NCBI GenBank assembly: GCA_035555315.1
Contig: DATMGU010000126.1
Coordinates: forward strand, 203,705 to 267,704
From: DATMGU01 sp035555315
GTDB taxonomy: Bacteria > Pseudomonadota > Alphaproteobacteria > ATCC43930 > CGMCC-115725
Direction: 5' to 3'
DNA length: 64,000 bases
Positions 52,791-61,041 of the stretch are shown one piece after another (position 1 is the first letter of the stretch; each line of letters begins with the position of its first letter). The position numbers and the translations under genes are program-made. A model generated the notes under the pieces. The model saw nothing but the letters and a program-made list of their open reading frames with translations. It was not told the DNA's origin and searched no databases.

Positions 52791-52797
52791 GGGGCGT

Positions 52798-52830
52798 TTC
52801 CGGGGGAGACCGCTATGGTTTCCCCCGGAA
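52798..52830. terminator. Hairpin between convergent GST and MATE genes
   Basis: TTCCGGGGGA (52798-52807) and TCCCCCGGAA (52821-52830) form a perfect 10-bp stem around a 13-base loop. It begins 8 bases after the GST stop, and its right arm is inside the last codons of the convergent MATE gene. No T-tract follows, but the position fits a bidirectional terminator. Confidence 0.5.
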
Positions 52831-54249
52831 CCAGGCACCGGAGCCGATCGCCACGGCGAGCGTCACCCCGTAAGCGACCAGACCCAATGCCAGAGCGGCG
52901 AACAGCCAGGCGAGCGAGCCGGTCAGGCGCAAGGCGATCCAGCCGCCGCCGATCGCGACCAGGATGCGCAGGAATCCACCCGCCAGGGGCCAGAACAGCC
53001 GACCGGCGCCTTGCGAGGCGAAATACAGCGCCATGCCCAGACCGAACAAACCATAGGCCGGGCCGACGATGCGCAGATAGGTGCCGCCGGTCTCCAGCAT
53101 CCGCGGCTCGCTGCTGAACAGCGCCAGCCAGGCATGCGGCCAGATCGCCGCCGCGAGGCCGATCGCCTCGGTGATCGCGAAGGCCAGAACGGCACCGGCG
53201 ACGGCGATGCGCAGCGCGCGCCGCTCCTGACCGGCACCGATATTGGTGCCGACCATCGCGACCAGGGGCGCACCCAACCCAAAGACCAGCGGCACCAGCA
53301 GATATTCCAGCCGCGCCCCGGTGCCATAGCCGGCGACCGCGTCGACCGTGGCGCTACCGGCGACCAACGCGGTCGTCATCACCACGGTGAGGTTGGTCTG
53401 CACCGAAGTAATCGCGGCGACGGCCCCCACGCCGAGGATGCTGCGGAACAGCGGCCAGCGCAGGCCGCCCAGGCGAAACCGCGTGAGATTGCGTCCGGAC
53501 AGGATGTACCAGGCGAGGGCCGCCGTACCCGCCGCGTAATACACAACCAGGGCGGCCCCGCCACCGGCGACACCGAGGGCCGGAAACGGCCCGATGCCGA
53601 AGATCAGGCAAGGCGACAGCGGCACCAGCAGGATGACACCGCCGCAGATCACCAGGGCCGGCGCCAGCATATTACCGGTGCCACGGATGACGCTGGCCAG
53701 CGCGTTCATCAGCCAGAACAGCACATTGCCGGCGAACACGACGTTCGAATAGCTGAGGGCCGCGTCGAGCTCGGCCCCCTTGCCGCCGAGCAACCGATAG
53801 ACCGGCGCCCCGAAGACCAGCATGACAAGGGCGCAGACCGCACCCAGGCAAACATTGATGACGATGGCGTGCAGCAACAGCGCGTCGGCATCGTCGCGGC
53901 GGCCGGCCCCCAAGGCGCGGGCGACGGCGGAAGAGATGCCGCCGCCCATGGCGCCGCCCGAGATCATCTGCACCAGCATGACCAGCGGAAAGACCAGCGC
54001 CATCCCGGCCAGCGCATCGGTGCCGAGACGGGAGACCCACCAGGTCTCGATCAATCCGGTCGAGGCCTGCGCCAGCATGATGAGAACATTGGGCCAAGCC
54101 AAACGCAGCAGCGTCCTGCCGATCGGCGCCTGCAACAATTGCAGCGTGCGCGGGTTCATCGGCGCGGGCTTGGCGGCATCGGCGCCCGCCGCGCCCCTGC
54201 CCGCCGCGCCCCCGATAGTCCGCGCTGCGCCGGACGGGGCGGCGATCAT
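52813..54249 (-). CDS. MATE family multidrug efflux transporter
   Basis: 478 residues, about twelve hydrophobic helices in two related halves, the first of which contains LLRLAWPNVLIMLAQASTGLIETWWVSRLG and the second a similar VGAVAAITSVQTNLTVVM segment. This matches the MatE family, which exports cationic drugs with Na+ or H+. The first 30 residues are a Gly/Ala-rich polar tail. Its start overlaps the HxlR regulator stop by four bases (ATGA), so both are co-translated. Confidence 0.88.
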   Translation of the reverse strand: MIAAPSGAARTIGGAAGRGAAGADAAKPAPMNPRTLQLLQAPIGRTLLRLAWPNVLIMLAQASTGLIETWWVSRLGTDALAGMALVFPLVMLVQMISGGAMGGGISSAVARALGAGRRDDADALLLHAIVINVCLGAVCALVMLVFGAPVYRLLGGKGAELDAALSYSNVVFAGNVLFWLMNALASVIRGTGNMLAPALVICGGVILLVPLSPCLIFGIGPFPALGVAGGGAALVVYYAAGTAALAWYILSGRNLTRFRLGGLRWPLFRSILGVGAVAAITSVQTNLTVVMTTALVAGSATVDAVAGYGTGARLEYLLVPLVFGLGAPLVAMVGTNIGAGQERRALRIAVAGAVLAFAITEAIGLAAAIWPHAWLALFSSEPRMLETGGTYLRIVGPAYGLFGLGMALYFASQGAGRLFWPLAGGFLRILVAIGGGWIALRLTGSLAWLFAALALGLVAYGVTLAVAIGSGAWFRGKP

Positions 54250-54758
54250 GACACGCCCGATGGTACTGCCCGGTCGCAGCCCAAGGATCCCAGGCGCCGG
54301 CGGGTCCGCTCATCGGCGGCCGGCCCCGGCGCAAGCTTGAACACGGCATCGGTGATCGGCCGGCCGGTCGCCCGGTCGATCAGCACGGGATCGGCCTCCA
54401 CCCCGGTTTCGGTATTGACCAGCACGACGCTGGTCCCCTCCGGCGCGAAGTGTTTGTTGCCCCAGGCGAGCAGCGCCAGACTGACCGAACGGAAATCGCG
54501 GCCGAGATCGGTCAGCACGTATTCATCGCGCGGCGGCCGTTCGGTGTAGCGCCGCCGCTCCAGCAACCCTGCTTCGACCAACGCGGTGAGCCGCTTGGTC
54601 AGAATATTCGGGGCGATATCCAGGCTCTTCTGGAACTGGTCGAAGCGCGTCATGCCATAGAAGGCATCGCGCAGGATGAGGATGCTCCACCACTCGCCAA
54701 CCCGCTCCAGGCTGCGGGCGACCGGGCATTGCATGGTGCCGAAGCTCTTGCGCTGCAT
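54246..54758 (-). CDS. HxlR family transcriptional regulator
   Basis: 170 residues from ATG 54758 (MQRKSFGTMQCPVARSLE), with GGGAGG about 10 bases upstream; an upstream TTG is rejected. The HxlR winged helix is clear: CPVARSLERVGEWWSILILRDAF, then FQKSLDIAPNILTKRLTAL and YVLTDLGRDF. The N-terminal Cys in QCPVAR is the residue that senses thiol stress or electrophiles in related regulators. The C-terminal 60 residues are unusual, with VVLVNTETGVEADPVLID. It is coupled to the MATE exporter and lies after emrB in the same direction. Confidence 0.9.
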   Translation of the reverse strand: MQRKSFGTMQCPVARSLERVGEWWSILILRDAFYGMTRFDQFQKSLDIAPNILTKRLTALVEAGLLERRRYTERPPRDEYVLTDLGRDFRSVSLALLAWGNKHFAPEGTSVVLVNTETGVEADPVLIDRATGRPITDAVFKLAPGPAADERTRRRLGSLGCDRAVPSGVS

Positions 54759-54821
54759 GGATTTGGAACCTCCCTCTCTCAAATGTATCGCGGATACGGT
54801 GAGCCTTGCCCGTGCGCCCGA

Positions 54822-56417
54822 TCAATGCGCATCGGCCGACGGGGCCCGGGGTGGTCCGACCCGGCGCATCAGCGGCACCATGGCGGTCGCCACGACAAAA
54901 CACCCCATGATGGCGAAGAACGCATCGGCATAGGTCAAGGTTTGCGCCTCCCGCCAGGTCAGCGACCAGAGCGTCTCGATCGCCGAGGCATGGCCGTGAA
55001 GGACATCGCCACCGAACGCCGCCGTCCTGGTGGTGGTCAAGCGTCGCAACAGGTCGACCATCGCCGGGTTGGTGGTGTTGAGATGGTCGGCCAGCCGCAG
55101 GAAATGCAGATTGGTCCGGTCGTTCAGAATCGTGCCGCAAGCGGCGATGCCGATGGCACCACCCAAATTGCGCATCAGGTTGAACAGGCCCGAAGCCAGC
55201 TTCAACCGATCCGGGGCCAGGCCGCCCAGCGTCAAGGTCACCGTCGGTGCCACCGCGAATTGCTGCGCGAAGCCGCGCAGTGCCTGGGGCAGGAGCAATT
55301 CCCGCCATCCCCAGTCATGGGTGATCGGTGTGAAGTACGCCATGCTGAGCGTGAACAGCGCCAGGCCGAACATCATCAGCCAGCGCAGATCGATCCGCCT
55401 GGCAAAGAAGGTATAGACCGGGATGGCGCAGACCTGGAACACGCCGGTCGTGAACACCGCCTCGCCGATCTGCAACGCGCTGAAGCCGCGTACCCGGCCG
55501 AGAAACAGCGGCGTCAGGTAGATCGTCGCGAAGATGCCGATGCCGGTGACGAAGGAGAAGAAGCAGCCGAGCGAGAAGTTGCGGCTCTTCAGGGCCCTGA
55601 GATCGACAATCGGCTGTGGGTGGGTGAGGCTGCGCCAGATGAAGGCCAGCCCCGCTATGCCGGCGATCCAGGCGGTCGTGGTGATCGTTTCGTCATCGAA
55701 CCAGCCCCAGCGCGGGCCTTCCTCCAAGGTATATTCGAGACAGCCGAGAAACACCGCCATCAGCGCCATGCCGGGGTAATCGGCGCCGCGCAGCAGCGAC
55801 AGGTTGGGCTTGTCGACGCGGACCAACATCGGCACGACCACGGCGACGAAGATGCCGGGCACCAGATTGATGAAGAACAGCCAGTGCCAGGAATAATTAT
55901 CGGTGATCCAGCCGCCGACCGTCGGCCCCAAAGTGGGCGCCAGAGAGGACAGGGCGCCGACCGTGGCCGCCGCGACGACGATCTTCGGTCCGCGAAAGAA
56001 CGCGAAGGCGGTCGTGAACACGGTCGGGATCATCGAGCCGCCGAGAAAGCCCTGCAGCGCCCGGAAGACGATCATGCTCTGGATGTCCCAGGCCCAGCCG
56101 CACAGCAGGCTGGTCGCGGTGAAGCCGGCGGCGGAGACGCAGAACAGCCAACGCGTCGACATCACCCGCGACAGCCAGCCCGACAACGGGATGACGATGA
56201 TCTCGGCGATCAGATAGCTGGTCTGCACCCAGGCGGTCTCATCCGCCCCGGCCGACAAGCCGCCGCCGATGTCGCGCAGCGACGCGGAGACGATCTGGAT
56301 GTCCAGCAGAGCGATGAAAAAGCCGACGCACATGACGGAGAAGGCGAAAACCTTCGCGAGATCCGACAACTCCGCCGGTTGGGCGGCGGATGCGGCGATA
56401 GGGGGTGCGGCGCTCAC
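54822..56417 (-). CDS. EmrB-type DHA2 MFS efflux pump
   Basis: 531 residues with 14 expected helices. FSVMCVGFFIALLDIQIVSASLRDIGGGL is the EmrB/QacA first helix, followed by a motif A region (LSGWLSRVMSTRW) and RALQGFLGGSMIPTVF. The start overlaps the stop of the membrane fusion gene (ATGA at 56414-56417). EmrB works with an EmrA-like adaptor and an outer membrane channel to move hydrophobic drugs out of gram-negative cells. No outer-membrane TolC-type gene is in the window. Confidence 0.92.
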   Translation of the reverse strand: MSAAPPIAASAAQPAELSDLAKVFAFSVMCVGFFIALLDIQIVSASLRDIGGGLSAGADETAWVQTSYLIAEIIVIPLSGWLSRVMSTRWLFCVSAAGFTATSLLCGWAWDIQSMIVFRALQGFLGGSMIPTVFTTAFAFFRGPKIVVAAATVGALSSLAPTLGPTVGGWITDNYSWHWLFFINLVPGIFVAVVVPMLVRVDKPNLSLLRGADYPGMALMAVFLGCLEYTLEEGPRWGWFDDETITTTAWIAGIAGLAFIWRSLTHPQPIVDLRALKSRNFSLGCFFSFVTGIGIFATIYLTPLFLGRVRGFSALQIGEAVFTTGVFQVCAIPVYTFFARRIDLRWLMMFGLALFTLSMAYFTPITHDWGWRELLLPQALRGFAQQFAVAPTVTLTLGGLAPDRLKLASGLFNLMRNLGGAIGIAACGTILNDRTNLHFLRLADHLNTTNPAMVDLLRRLTTTRTAAFGGDVLHGHASAIETLWSLTWREAQTLTYADAFFAIMGCFVVATAMVPLMRRVGPPRAPSADAH

Positions 56418-57520
56418 GGCGCGGCCTGTTTGGCGGGACGCTCATCCACGGCGGCGGTGACCGACAGGCCGGGGCGCAGCCGGCCCAGTTGCGAGGCGTC
56501 GCCATCGAGCAGGACACGCACGGGAACGCGCTGCACGATCTTGGTGAAGTTGCCCGTGGCGTTCTCCGCCGGCAGCACGCTGAATTGGGCGCCGGTCGCG
56601 GGCGAGAGGCTCGCGACATGGCCGTGAAACACCTCGCCCGGCAATACATCCGCGGCGATCGTCACCGGCAAGCCGGGACTCAGGTGGGCGAGCTGACTTT
56701 CCTTGAAATTAGCGTCGACCCAGAGGCCCCGCGCCGGCACAAGGGCCACCAGTTGGGCGCCGGCCGTGGCAAAAGCACCGAGACGAGCGCTGCGATTGCC
56801 GACCACCCCATCGACCGGGGCCCGCAATTCGGTATAGCCGAGATTGAGCTGAGCGGTATCGCGATCGGCGATGGCGCCGGCGAGCAAGGCGTTCGTCTGC
56901 TGCTTCTGCGTGTCGATCACGTCGAGCTGACGCTGCGCCGCCTCTAACGCCGCCCGGCTGCGCTGGCCCTGGGCGAGCGCCTGCTTGTAGTCGGAATCCG
57001 CCTTCTGGAACGACTGGACCGAGGCCGCGGCGGTGGCCGAGAGCTCCTTGTACCGGACCTGGTCGTAGCGGGAGCGGGCAATCTCGGCATCCGTGGCGAC
57101 GATGCCCGCTTCGGCCTGGGCGATTACCGCTTGCTGCAGCCGGCGGGTCGCATCGAGATTGGCCAACGTGGCCTGCTGCAGATCCACCGCCGCCGCCGCC
57201 TTGGCCAAGGCCGCCCGGTAATCGCGATCGTCGAGCCGTACCAGCAGGTCGCCGGCGCGTACCGCCTGATTATCCGTCACCGCCACCTCGGCGATGAAGC
57301 CCGCGACCTTGGGTGCGATGACCGTCACATCACCGCCGACATAAGCATCGTCGGTGCTTTCGATGAACCGACCGATAGTCCACCAGTCATGGCCATACCA
57401 GGCGGCCCCGAGACCGATGATCAAGGCGGCGCCGACGAGCCCCAGCCGCTTGACCGGCAACCCGGCCTTGCCGATCGCCGGCGGCGCCACCGAAACCCGA
57501 TCGATCACTTGACTGCTCAT
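56414..57520 (-). CDS. EmrA-type membrane fusion (HlyD family) protein
   Basis: 368 residues from ATG 57520. A single N-terminal helix (about 22-40) is followed by TDDAYVGGDVTVIAPKVAGFIAEVAVTDNQ in parts (the lipoyl-like half), a long coiled coil (about 105-210, with many Ala, Gln and Lys) and the second half GYTELRAPVDGVVGNRSARLGAF, then DANFKESQLAHLSPGLPVTI. This is the EmrA pattern. It links EmrB in the inner membrane to an outer-membrane channel. An AT-rich operator-like region precedes the start. Confidence 0.92.
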   Translation of the reverse strand: MSSQVIDRVSVAPPAIGKAGLPVKRLGLVGAALIIGLGAAWYGHDWWTIGRFIESTDDAYVGGDVTVIAPKVAGFIAEVAVTDNQAVRAGDLLVRLDDRDYRAALAKAAAAVDLQQATLANLDATRRLQQAVIAQAEAGIVATDAEIARSRYDQVRYKELSATAAASVQSFQKADSDYKQALAQGQRSRAALEAAQRQLDVIDTQKQQTNALLAGAIADRDTAQLNLGYTELRAPVDGVVGNRSARLGAFATAGAQLVALVPARGLWVDANFKESQLAHLSPGLPVTIAADVLPGEVFHGHVASLSPATGAQFSVLPAENATGNFTKIVQRVPVRVLLDGDASQLGRLRPGLSVTAAVDERPAKQAAP

Positions 57521-57577
57521 GAAGCACCCCGCCGGACATCCTCGCAGGACCGCCCGATCGCGATCCAACCTATGTAG

Positions 57578-57612
57578 CTATCATATAGATAGTCACTTTC
57601 TATGTCACTATC
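57578..57612. promoter_or_regulatory. Operator-like repeats upstream of emrA
   Basis: CTATCATATAGATAG (57578-57592) is an inverted repeat with 5-bp arms. It is followed by two similar 12-base blocks, ATAGTCACTTTC (57589-57600) and TATGTCACTATC (57601-57612). The AT-rich patch is unlike the neighbours and fits a regulator site for the efflux operon, possibly bound by the HxlR protein. Confidence 0.5.
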
Positions 57613-57734
57613 ATTTTGCAAGTCTTATGTGACTGCGAGAGCCTTCAGATGTGCGATAACGTCATTGACACACGGGCAACTCGCCGCAACCGTGTCCCCT
57701 CCAATAGAAGCCTGCTTAGGAAAGGAGCCGCGTC

Positions 57735-59099
57735 TTGGGGCCACCCGTCGATCTTGTGATCCCATCGCCCACGCTTCCGGCCGACACCGACGTGGTGGTG
57801 ATCGGCGGCGGCATCGCCGGCGTCAGCACCGCGCTGTTCCTGGCGGAAAAGGGCATCCGCGTCGCCCTGTGCGAGAAGGGCGAGATCGGCGCCGAACAGA
57901 GCAGCCGCAACTGGGGCTGGTGCCGCACGCAAAGCCGCGACCCGCGCGAGATTCCGCTGAGCAATGAGAGCCTGCGCTTGTGGCGCGGGATGAACCAGCG
58001 CATCGGCGGCGACACCGGCTGGGACCAATGCGGCATCCTGGCGCTCTGCGCCACGGGCGGCGAGATGGCGGCGGCCGAACGCTGGGAGGAGGAAGCGCGG
58101 CTCTACCAGCTCGATTCCCGCCTGATCTCGGCGGACGAGATCGAGCGCCTGGTGCCGGGCGTCCAGGGAAACTGGAAAGGCGCGCTGTACTCGCCGACGG
58201 ACGGACGGGCGGAGCCGCAGATGGCGGCCCCGGCGATCGCGCGCGGCGCGCAGGCGGCGGGCGCTTTGGTGTTCACCAATTGCGCCGTGCGCGGGGTCGA
58301 GACCGCCGGCGGCAAGGTCGCCGCCGTGATGACCGAGAAGGGACGCATCCGCTGCGGCTCCGTCGTGCTGGCGGGCGGCGCCTGGTCCAGCCTGATGTGC
58401 GACACGCTCGGCATCCGCCTGCCCCAGCTCAAGATCCTGGGCAACGTCATGCGGACCGCCCCGCTGGAAGGCGGACCGGAGATCTCCACCAAGGGAAACG
58501 GGTTCGGCCTGCGCAAGCGGCGGGACGGCGGGTACAACATCGCCTATGGCCAGTCGAACGAGGTCCAGATCGTTCCCGACAGCTTCCGCTACTTCTTCGA
58601 CTTCCTGCCGCAGGTGGTTCTGGAGTGGCAGACGATGCGCCTGCGCCTCGGCCACCGCTTCGCCGAGGAGATCCGGCTCTCGCGCCCCTGGACGATGGAC
58701 GAGGTCTCGCCCTTCGAACGGGTCCGCATCCTTGACCCGAAGCCCCTGGTCGCGGACATGAACAAGGCCCGCCGCAATCTGGAAGCGGTGTTCCCGGTGT
58801 TCCGACAGGCGAAGATCGAGCAGATGTGGGCCGGGCTGATCGATGTGACGCCGGACGCCGTGCCGGTGATCTCGCCGGTGGAGACGACGCCCGGGCTATT
58901 CCTCATCACCGGCTTCTCCGGCCATGGCTTCGGCGTCGGGCCCGCGGCCGGGCGCCTGGCCGCCGAGCTTGTGACCGGCGACGCCCCCATCGTGGACCCG
59001 ACACCCTTCGCCTTCTCGCGGTTCGAGAAGGGTCGGAAGCCGGTGCTGAAAAGCGATCTGCTGGCGAAGAAGGCGGCCGATATCACGCAGCAGGTCTGA
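57735..59099 (+). CDS. FAD-dependent oxidoreductase, DAO family
   Basis: 454 residues from TTG 57735, chosen because AAAGGAG ends 7 bases before it. The Rossmann fold starts at TDVVVIGGGIAGVSTALFLAEKG. SRNWGWCRTQSRDPRE and RIGGDTGWDQCGILALC are unusual, then GLIDVTPDAVPVISPVETTPGLFLITGFSGHGFGVGPAAG in parts gives the family C-terminus, with the FAD-binding Gly-rich segment. It resembles amine or D-amino-acid dehydrogenases; no substrate can be named. It is divergent from the emrAB operon (214 bases between starts). Confidence 0.85.
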   Translation: MGPPVDLVIPSPTLPADTDVVVIGGGIAGVSTALFLAEKGIRVALCEKGEIGAEQSSRNWGWCRTQSRDPREIPLSNESLRLWRGMNQRIGGDTGWDQCGILALCATGGEMAAAERWEEEARLYQLDSRLISADEIERLVPGVQGNWKGALYSPTDGRAEPQMAAPAIARGAQAAGALVFTNCAVRGVETAGGKVAAVMTEKGRIRCGSVVLAGGAWSSLMCDTLGIRLPQLKILGNVMRTAPLEGGPEISTKGNGFGLRKRRDGGYNIAYGQSNEVQIVPDSFRYFFDFLPQVVLEWQTMRLRLGHRFAEEIRLSRPWTMDEVSPFERVRILDPKPLVADMNKARRNLEAVFPVFRQAKIEQMWAGLIDVTPDAVPVISPVETTPGLFLITGFSGHGFGVGPAAGRLAAELVTGDAPIVDPTPFAFSRFEKGRKPVLKSDLLAKKAADITQQV

Positions 59100-59160
59100 T
59101 CCATCGGCCGCATCCGTGGGGGGTTCATGGATGCCGCCGATGGCCGCCTCCCCGCACGCT

Positions 59161-59352
59161 TCACCACGCCAATGCGTCGTCCCCGTCATTGCCGAACCCG
59201 CCAAGCACCAAGCCGTCATCGTCACCCTCGGCGATCCGCCGGGCATCGTCCGCCCAGCCCGATCGCGGGTGAGATTTCAGAGCCTCGAAGCGAAGCCCTC
59301 CAGCGCGCTCCTGGTCTGGCGACATCCTGGTTTTTACGATCCCGGCCGTCAT
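59161..59352 (-). pseudogene. Possible C-terminal remnant of a MazE/AbrB-type antitoxin
   Basis: The minus strand encodes 63 residues whose second half has the pattern HPRSGWADDARRIAEGDDDG then LVLGGFGNDGDDALAW, close to the acidic toxin-binding tail of MazE/AbrB-family antitoxins. The AbrB DNA-binding half is missing. Its ATG overlaps the stop of the RHH-PIN remnant (59349-59352). The similarity is from memory of family tails and is tentative. Confidence 0.35.
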
Positions 59353-59552
59353 GGCAACCGCCTGTTCGAGGTGAGAAAGTCACGCACCGTGACGATTCTG
59401 GTACCCTCATAGAGCCTGAGCCCCAGAGGGTCACGCTTGTCGCCGGTCACGAGAAAAACGCGCTGCAGGCCTCGTTGGGCCAAGAAGCTTCGCACCGCGA
59501 TGTCGGTATCCTTGGACACCGAGACGGTCCAGCGGGTGGTATCTTCAGGCAT
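59349..59552 (-). pseudogene. Fused remnant of a RHH antitoxin and a PIN-domain toxin
   Basis: From ATG 59552 (GGGAGG upstream) 67 codons remain. The first 28 residues, beginning MPEDTTRWTVSVSKDTDIAV, are the start of a RHH antitoxin; the rest (FLVTGDKRDPLGLRLYEGTR then IVTVRDFLTSNRRLP) is the end of a PIN-domain toxin, including the TGDKRD segment. An in-frame deletion of about 60 antitoxin and 100 toxin residues would produce this. The antitoxin promoter and start survive, the toxin active site does not. Confidence 0.7.
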
Positions 59553-59638
59553 AGGGCCTCCCGATAAGCCGTACTTCAAAATGCGTGTCGACCTCTGCCT
59601 CGGATCAGCGAGGGATGGGGGTCCGCATCGCCGCGAGC

Positions 59639-60943
59639 TCACCCTTCGTAATGGAGGACATGCAGCCCGGCGTTCCAGTCGCTGAGATACATGGTCCCGT
59701 CGGCTTGCACGTTGATGTCGCAGGATTGCGGCGCCAGCGCGTAGCCGGGGCGCGGGTCCAGGATACGGGTGGGTGGCGGGGCGACGTAGCTTGCGATCTC
59801 CTTGGGCGCGAAGGCGTCGCGGATGTCGAAGATGCGCAGGCCGGCATTGTGATAGGTCGCGAACAGGATCTCCTCGCTCTGAAAGGTCTCCGGGCGGTTC
59901 TCGTGCAGGTTATGCGGTCCGAAATTCTCGCCGGGGCGGCACCAGGCCTGGTCCTTCGGCGTGGGTAGCGTCGCGATCGAGACCGGGTTCTCCGGGCTGC
60001 GTACGTCGTAGAGCCACGTGTAGCTGAGCCCCTTGGCGCAGGCGAGGCCGGTGGACTCGTCCAGGATCACGGCCAGCTTGCGTCCCGGCAGCGGCAGTGG
60101 CGTATGCGTGCCGCCGGGAAACGGCGGCGTGGTGGTCACATGGGAGAGCAGCTTGATCTTCGCGGGATCGGCGATGTCCAGGATCGTGAAGCCGCCATCC
60201 CGCCACGCGGCGTAGCCCAGATTGCCCGCGACGATCATGTGGTGCAGGGCGACGCGCTGGTTGGACCAGCTTGGCGTCTCGCCACCCTCCCGCCACATGC
60301 CGGGGAGCCACCAGCGGCCGGCGATCTCGGGCTTGCTGGGCTCCGTCATGTCCACCACGACCAGGATATGATCGGTGAACCCATCCATATGGGCGGAAAG
60401 GTAGGCGTAGCGGCCGCCGACATACCACAAGCGGTTCAGCCCGATCCCCGGGATGTTCAGGAACGCGATCTCCCGCGGCTCCGCCGGCTTGGAGATATCG
60501 AAGATCTTCAGCCCGGCCGCGAACTCCAATTCACCGGACATGGTGCCGGCGAAGGACTGTTGGTAATACGACTGCAGCGGGTTGTACTTGCCGATGGTGG
60601 GGATGTCCGCCCCGCATACCACCAGCATCAGGTCGCCACTCGTCTGCAGGTGGTGTGTCCGCGTGTTCGGCGGTGCTGCGATGAAGCGCAGCGGCTTGGG
60701 CCGCGACGGGTTCGCCACATCGATGACGGTCACGCCATTGCTGAACATATGGCCCACATAGAGATGCTTGCGGCTGACCATGACCTGCACGCCGTCCGGG
60801 CGACCGCCCTGGTCGCTATAAGCGAGATGGCGAATCCGCCTGGTGATGGAAGGTCTGGCGGGTGTTTGGGCCAGGGCCGGCAAGGCCAGGCTGGCCGATA
60901 GACCGGCCAGCGACGCCAAAGCCGAACGACGGGTCAGAGACAT
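59639..60943 (-). CDS. Tat-exported LVIVD-repeat beta-propeller protein
   Basis: 434 residues. The N-terminus (LTRRSALASLAGLSASLALP, cleavage after LAQ) is a twin-arginine signal. The mature protein has repeated blades of the LVIVD type: GVTVIDVANPSRPKPL, GLKIFDISKPAEPREIA, GFTILDIADPAKIKLL and GLRIFDIRDAFAPKEIASY. LVIVD proteins are periplasmic or cell-surface proteins of unknown role, perhaps binding partners or enzymes. GGAG precedes ATG 60943. Confidence 0.85.
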   Translation of the reverse strand: MSLTRRSALASLAGLSASLALPALAQTPARPSITRRIRHLAYSDQGGRPDGVQVMVSRKHLYVGHMFSNGVTVIDVANPSRPKPLRFIAAPPNTRTHHLQTSGDLMLVVCGADIPTIGKYNPLQSYYQQSFAGTMSGELEFAAGLKIFDISKPAEPREIAFLNIPGIGLNRLWYVGGRYAYLSAHMDGFTDHILVVVDMTEPSKPEIAGRWWLPGMWREGGETPSWSNQRVALHHMIVAGNLGYAAWRDGGFTILDIADPAKIKLLSHVTTTPPFPGGTHTPLPLPGRKLAVILDESTGLACAKGLSYTWLYDVRSPENPVSIATLPTPKDQAWCRPGENFGPHNLHENRPETFQSEEILFATYHNAGLRIFDIRDAFAPKEIASYVAPPPTRILDPRPGYALAPQSCDINVQADGTMYLSDWNAGLHVLHYEG

Positions 60944-61041
60944 GGCCGCTTCTCCAGAAGATTACCGGAGATTAGATGCCCGACTTACGGTTTAATGTCC
61001 AAGGGCTTACTCGCCCAATTTTCGCAAAATCCCTTGATGAT

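Noticed and set aside
54450..56627. 725-codon plus-strand frame opposite emrB and hxlR
   Set aside because: Antisense to two clear genes, with no start signal and composition typical of a shadow frame.
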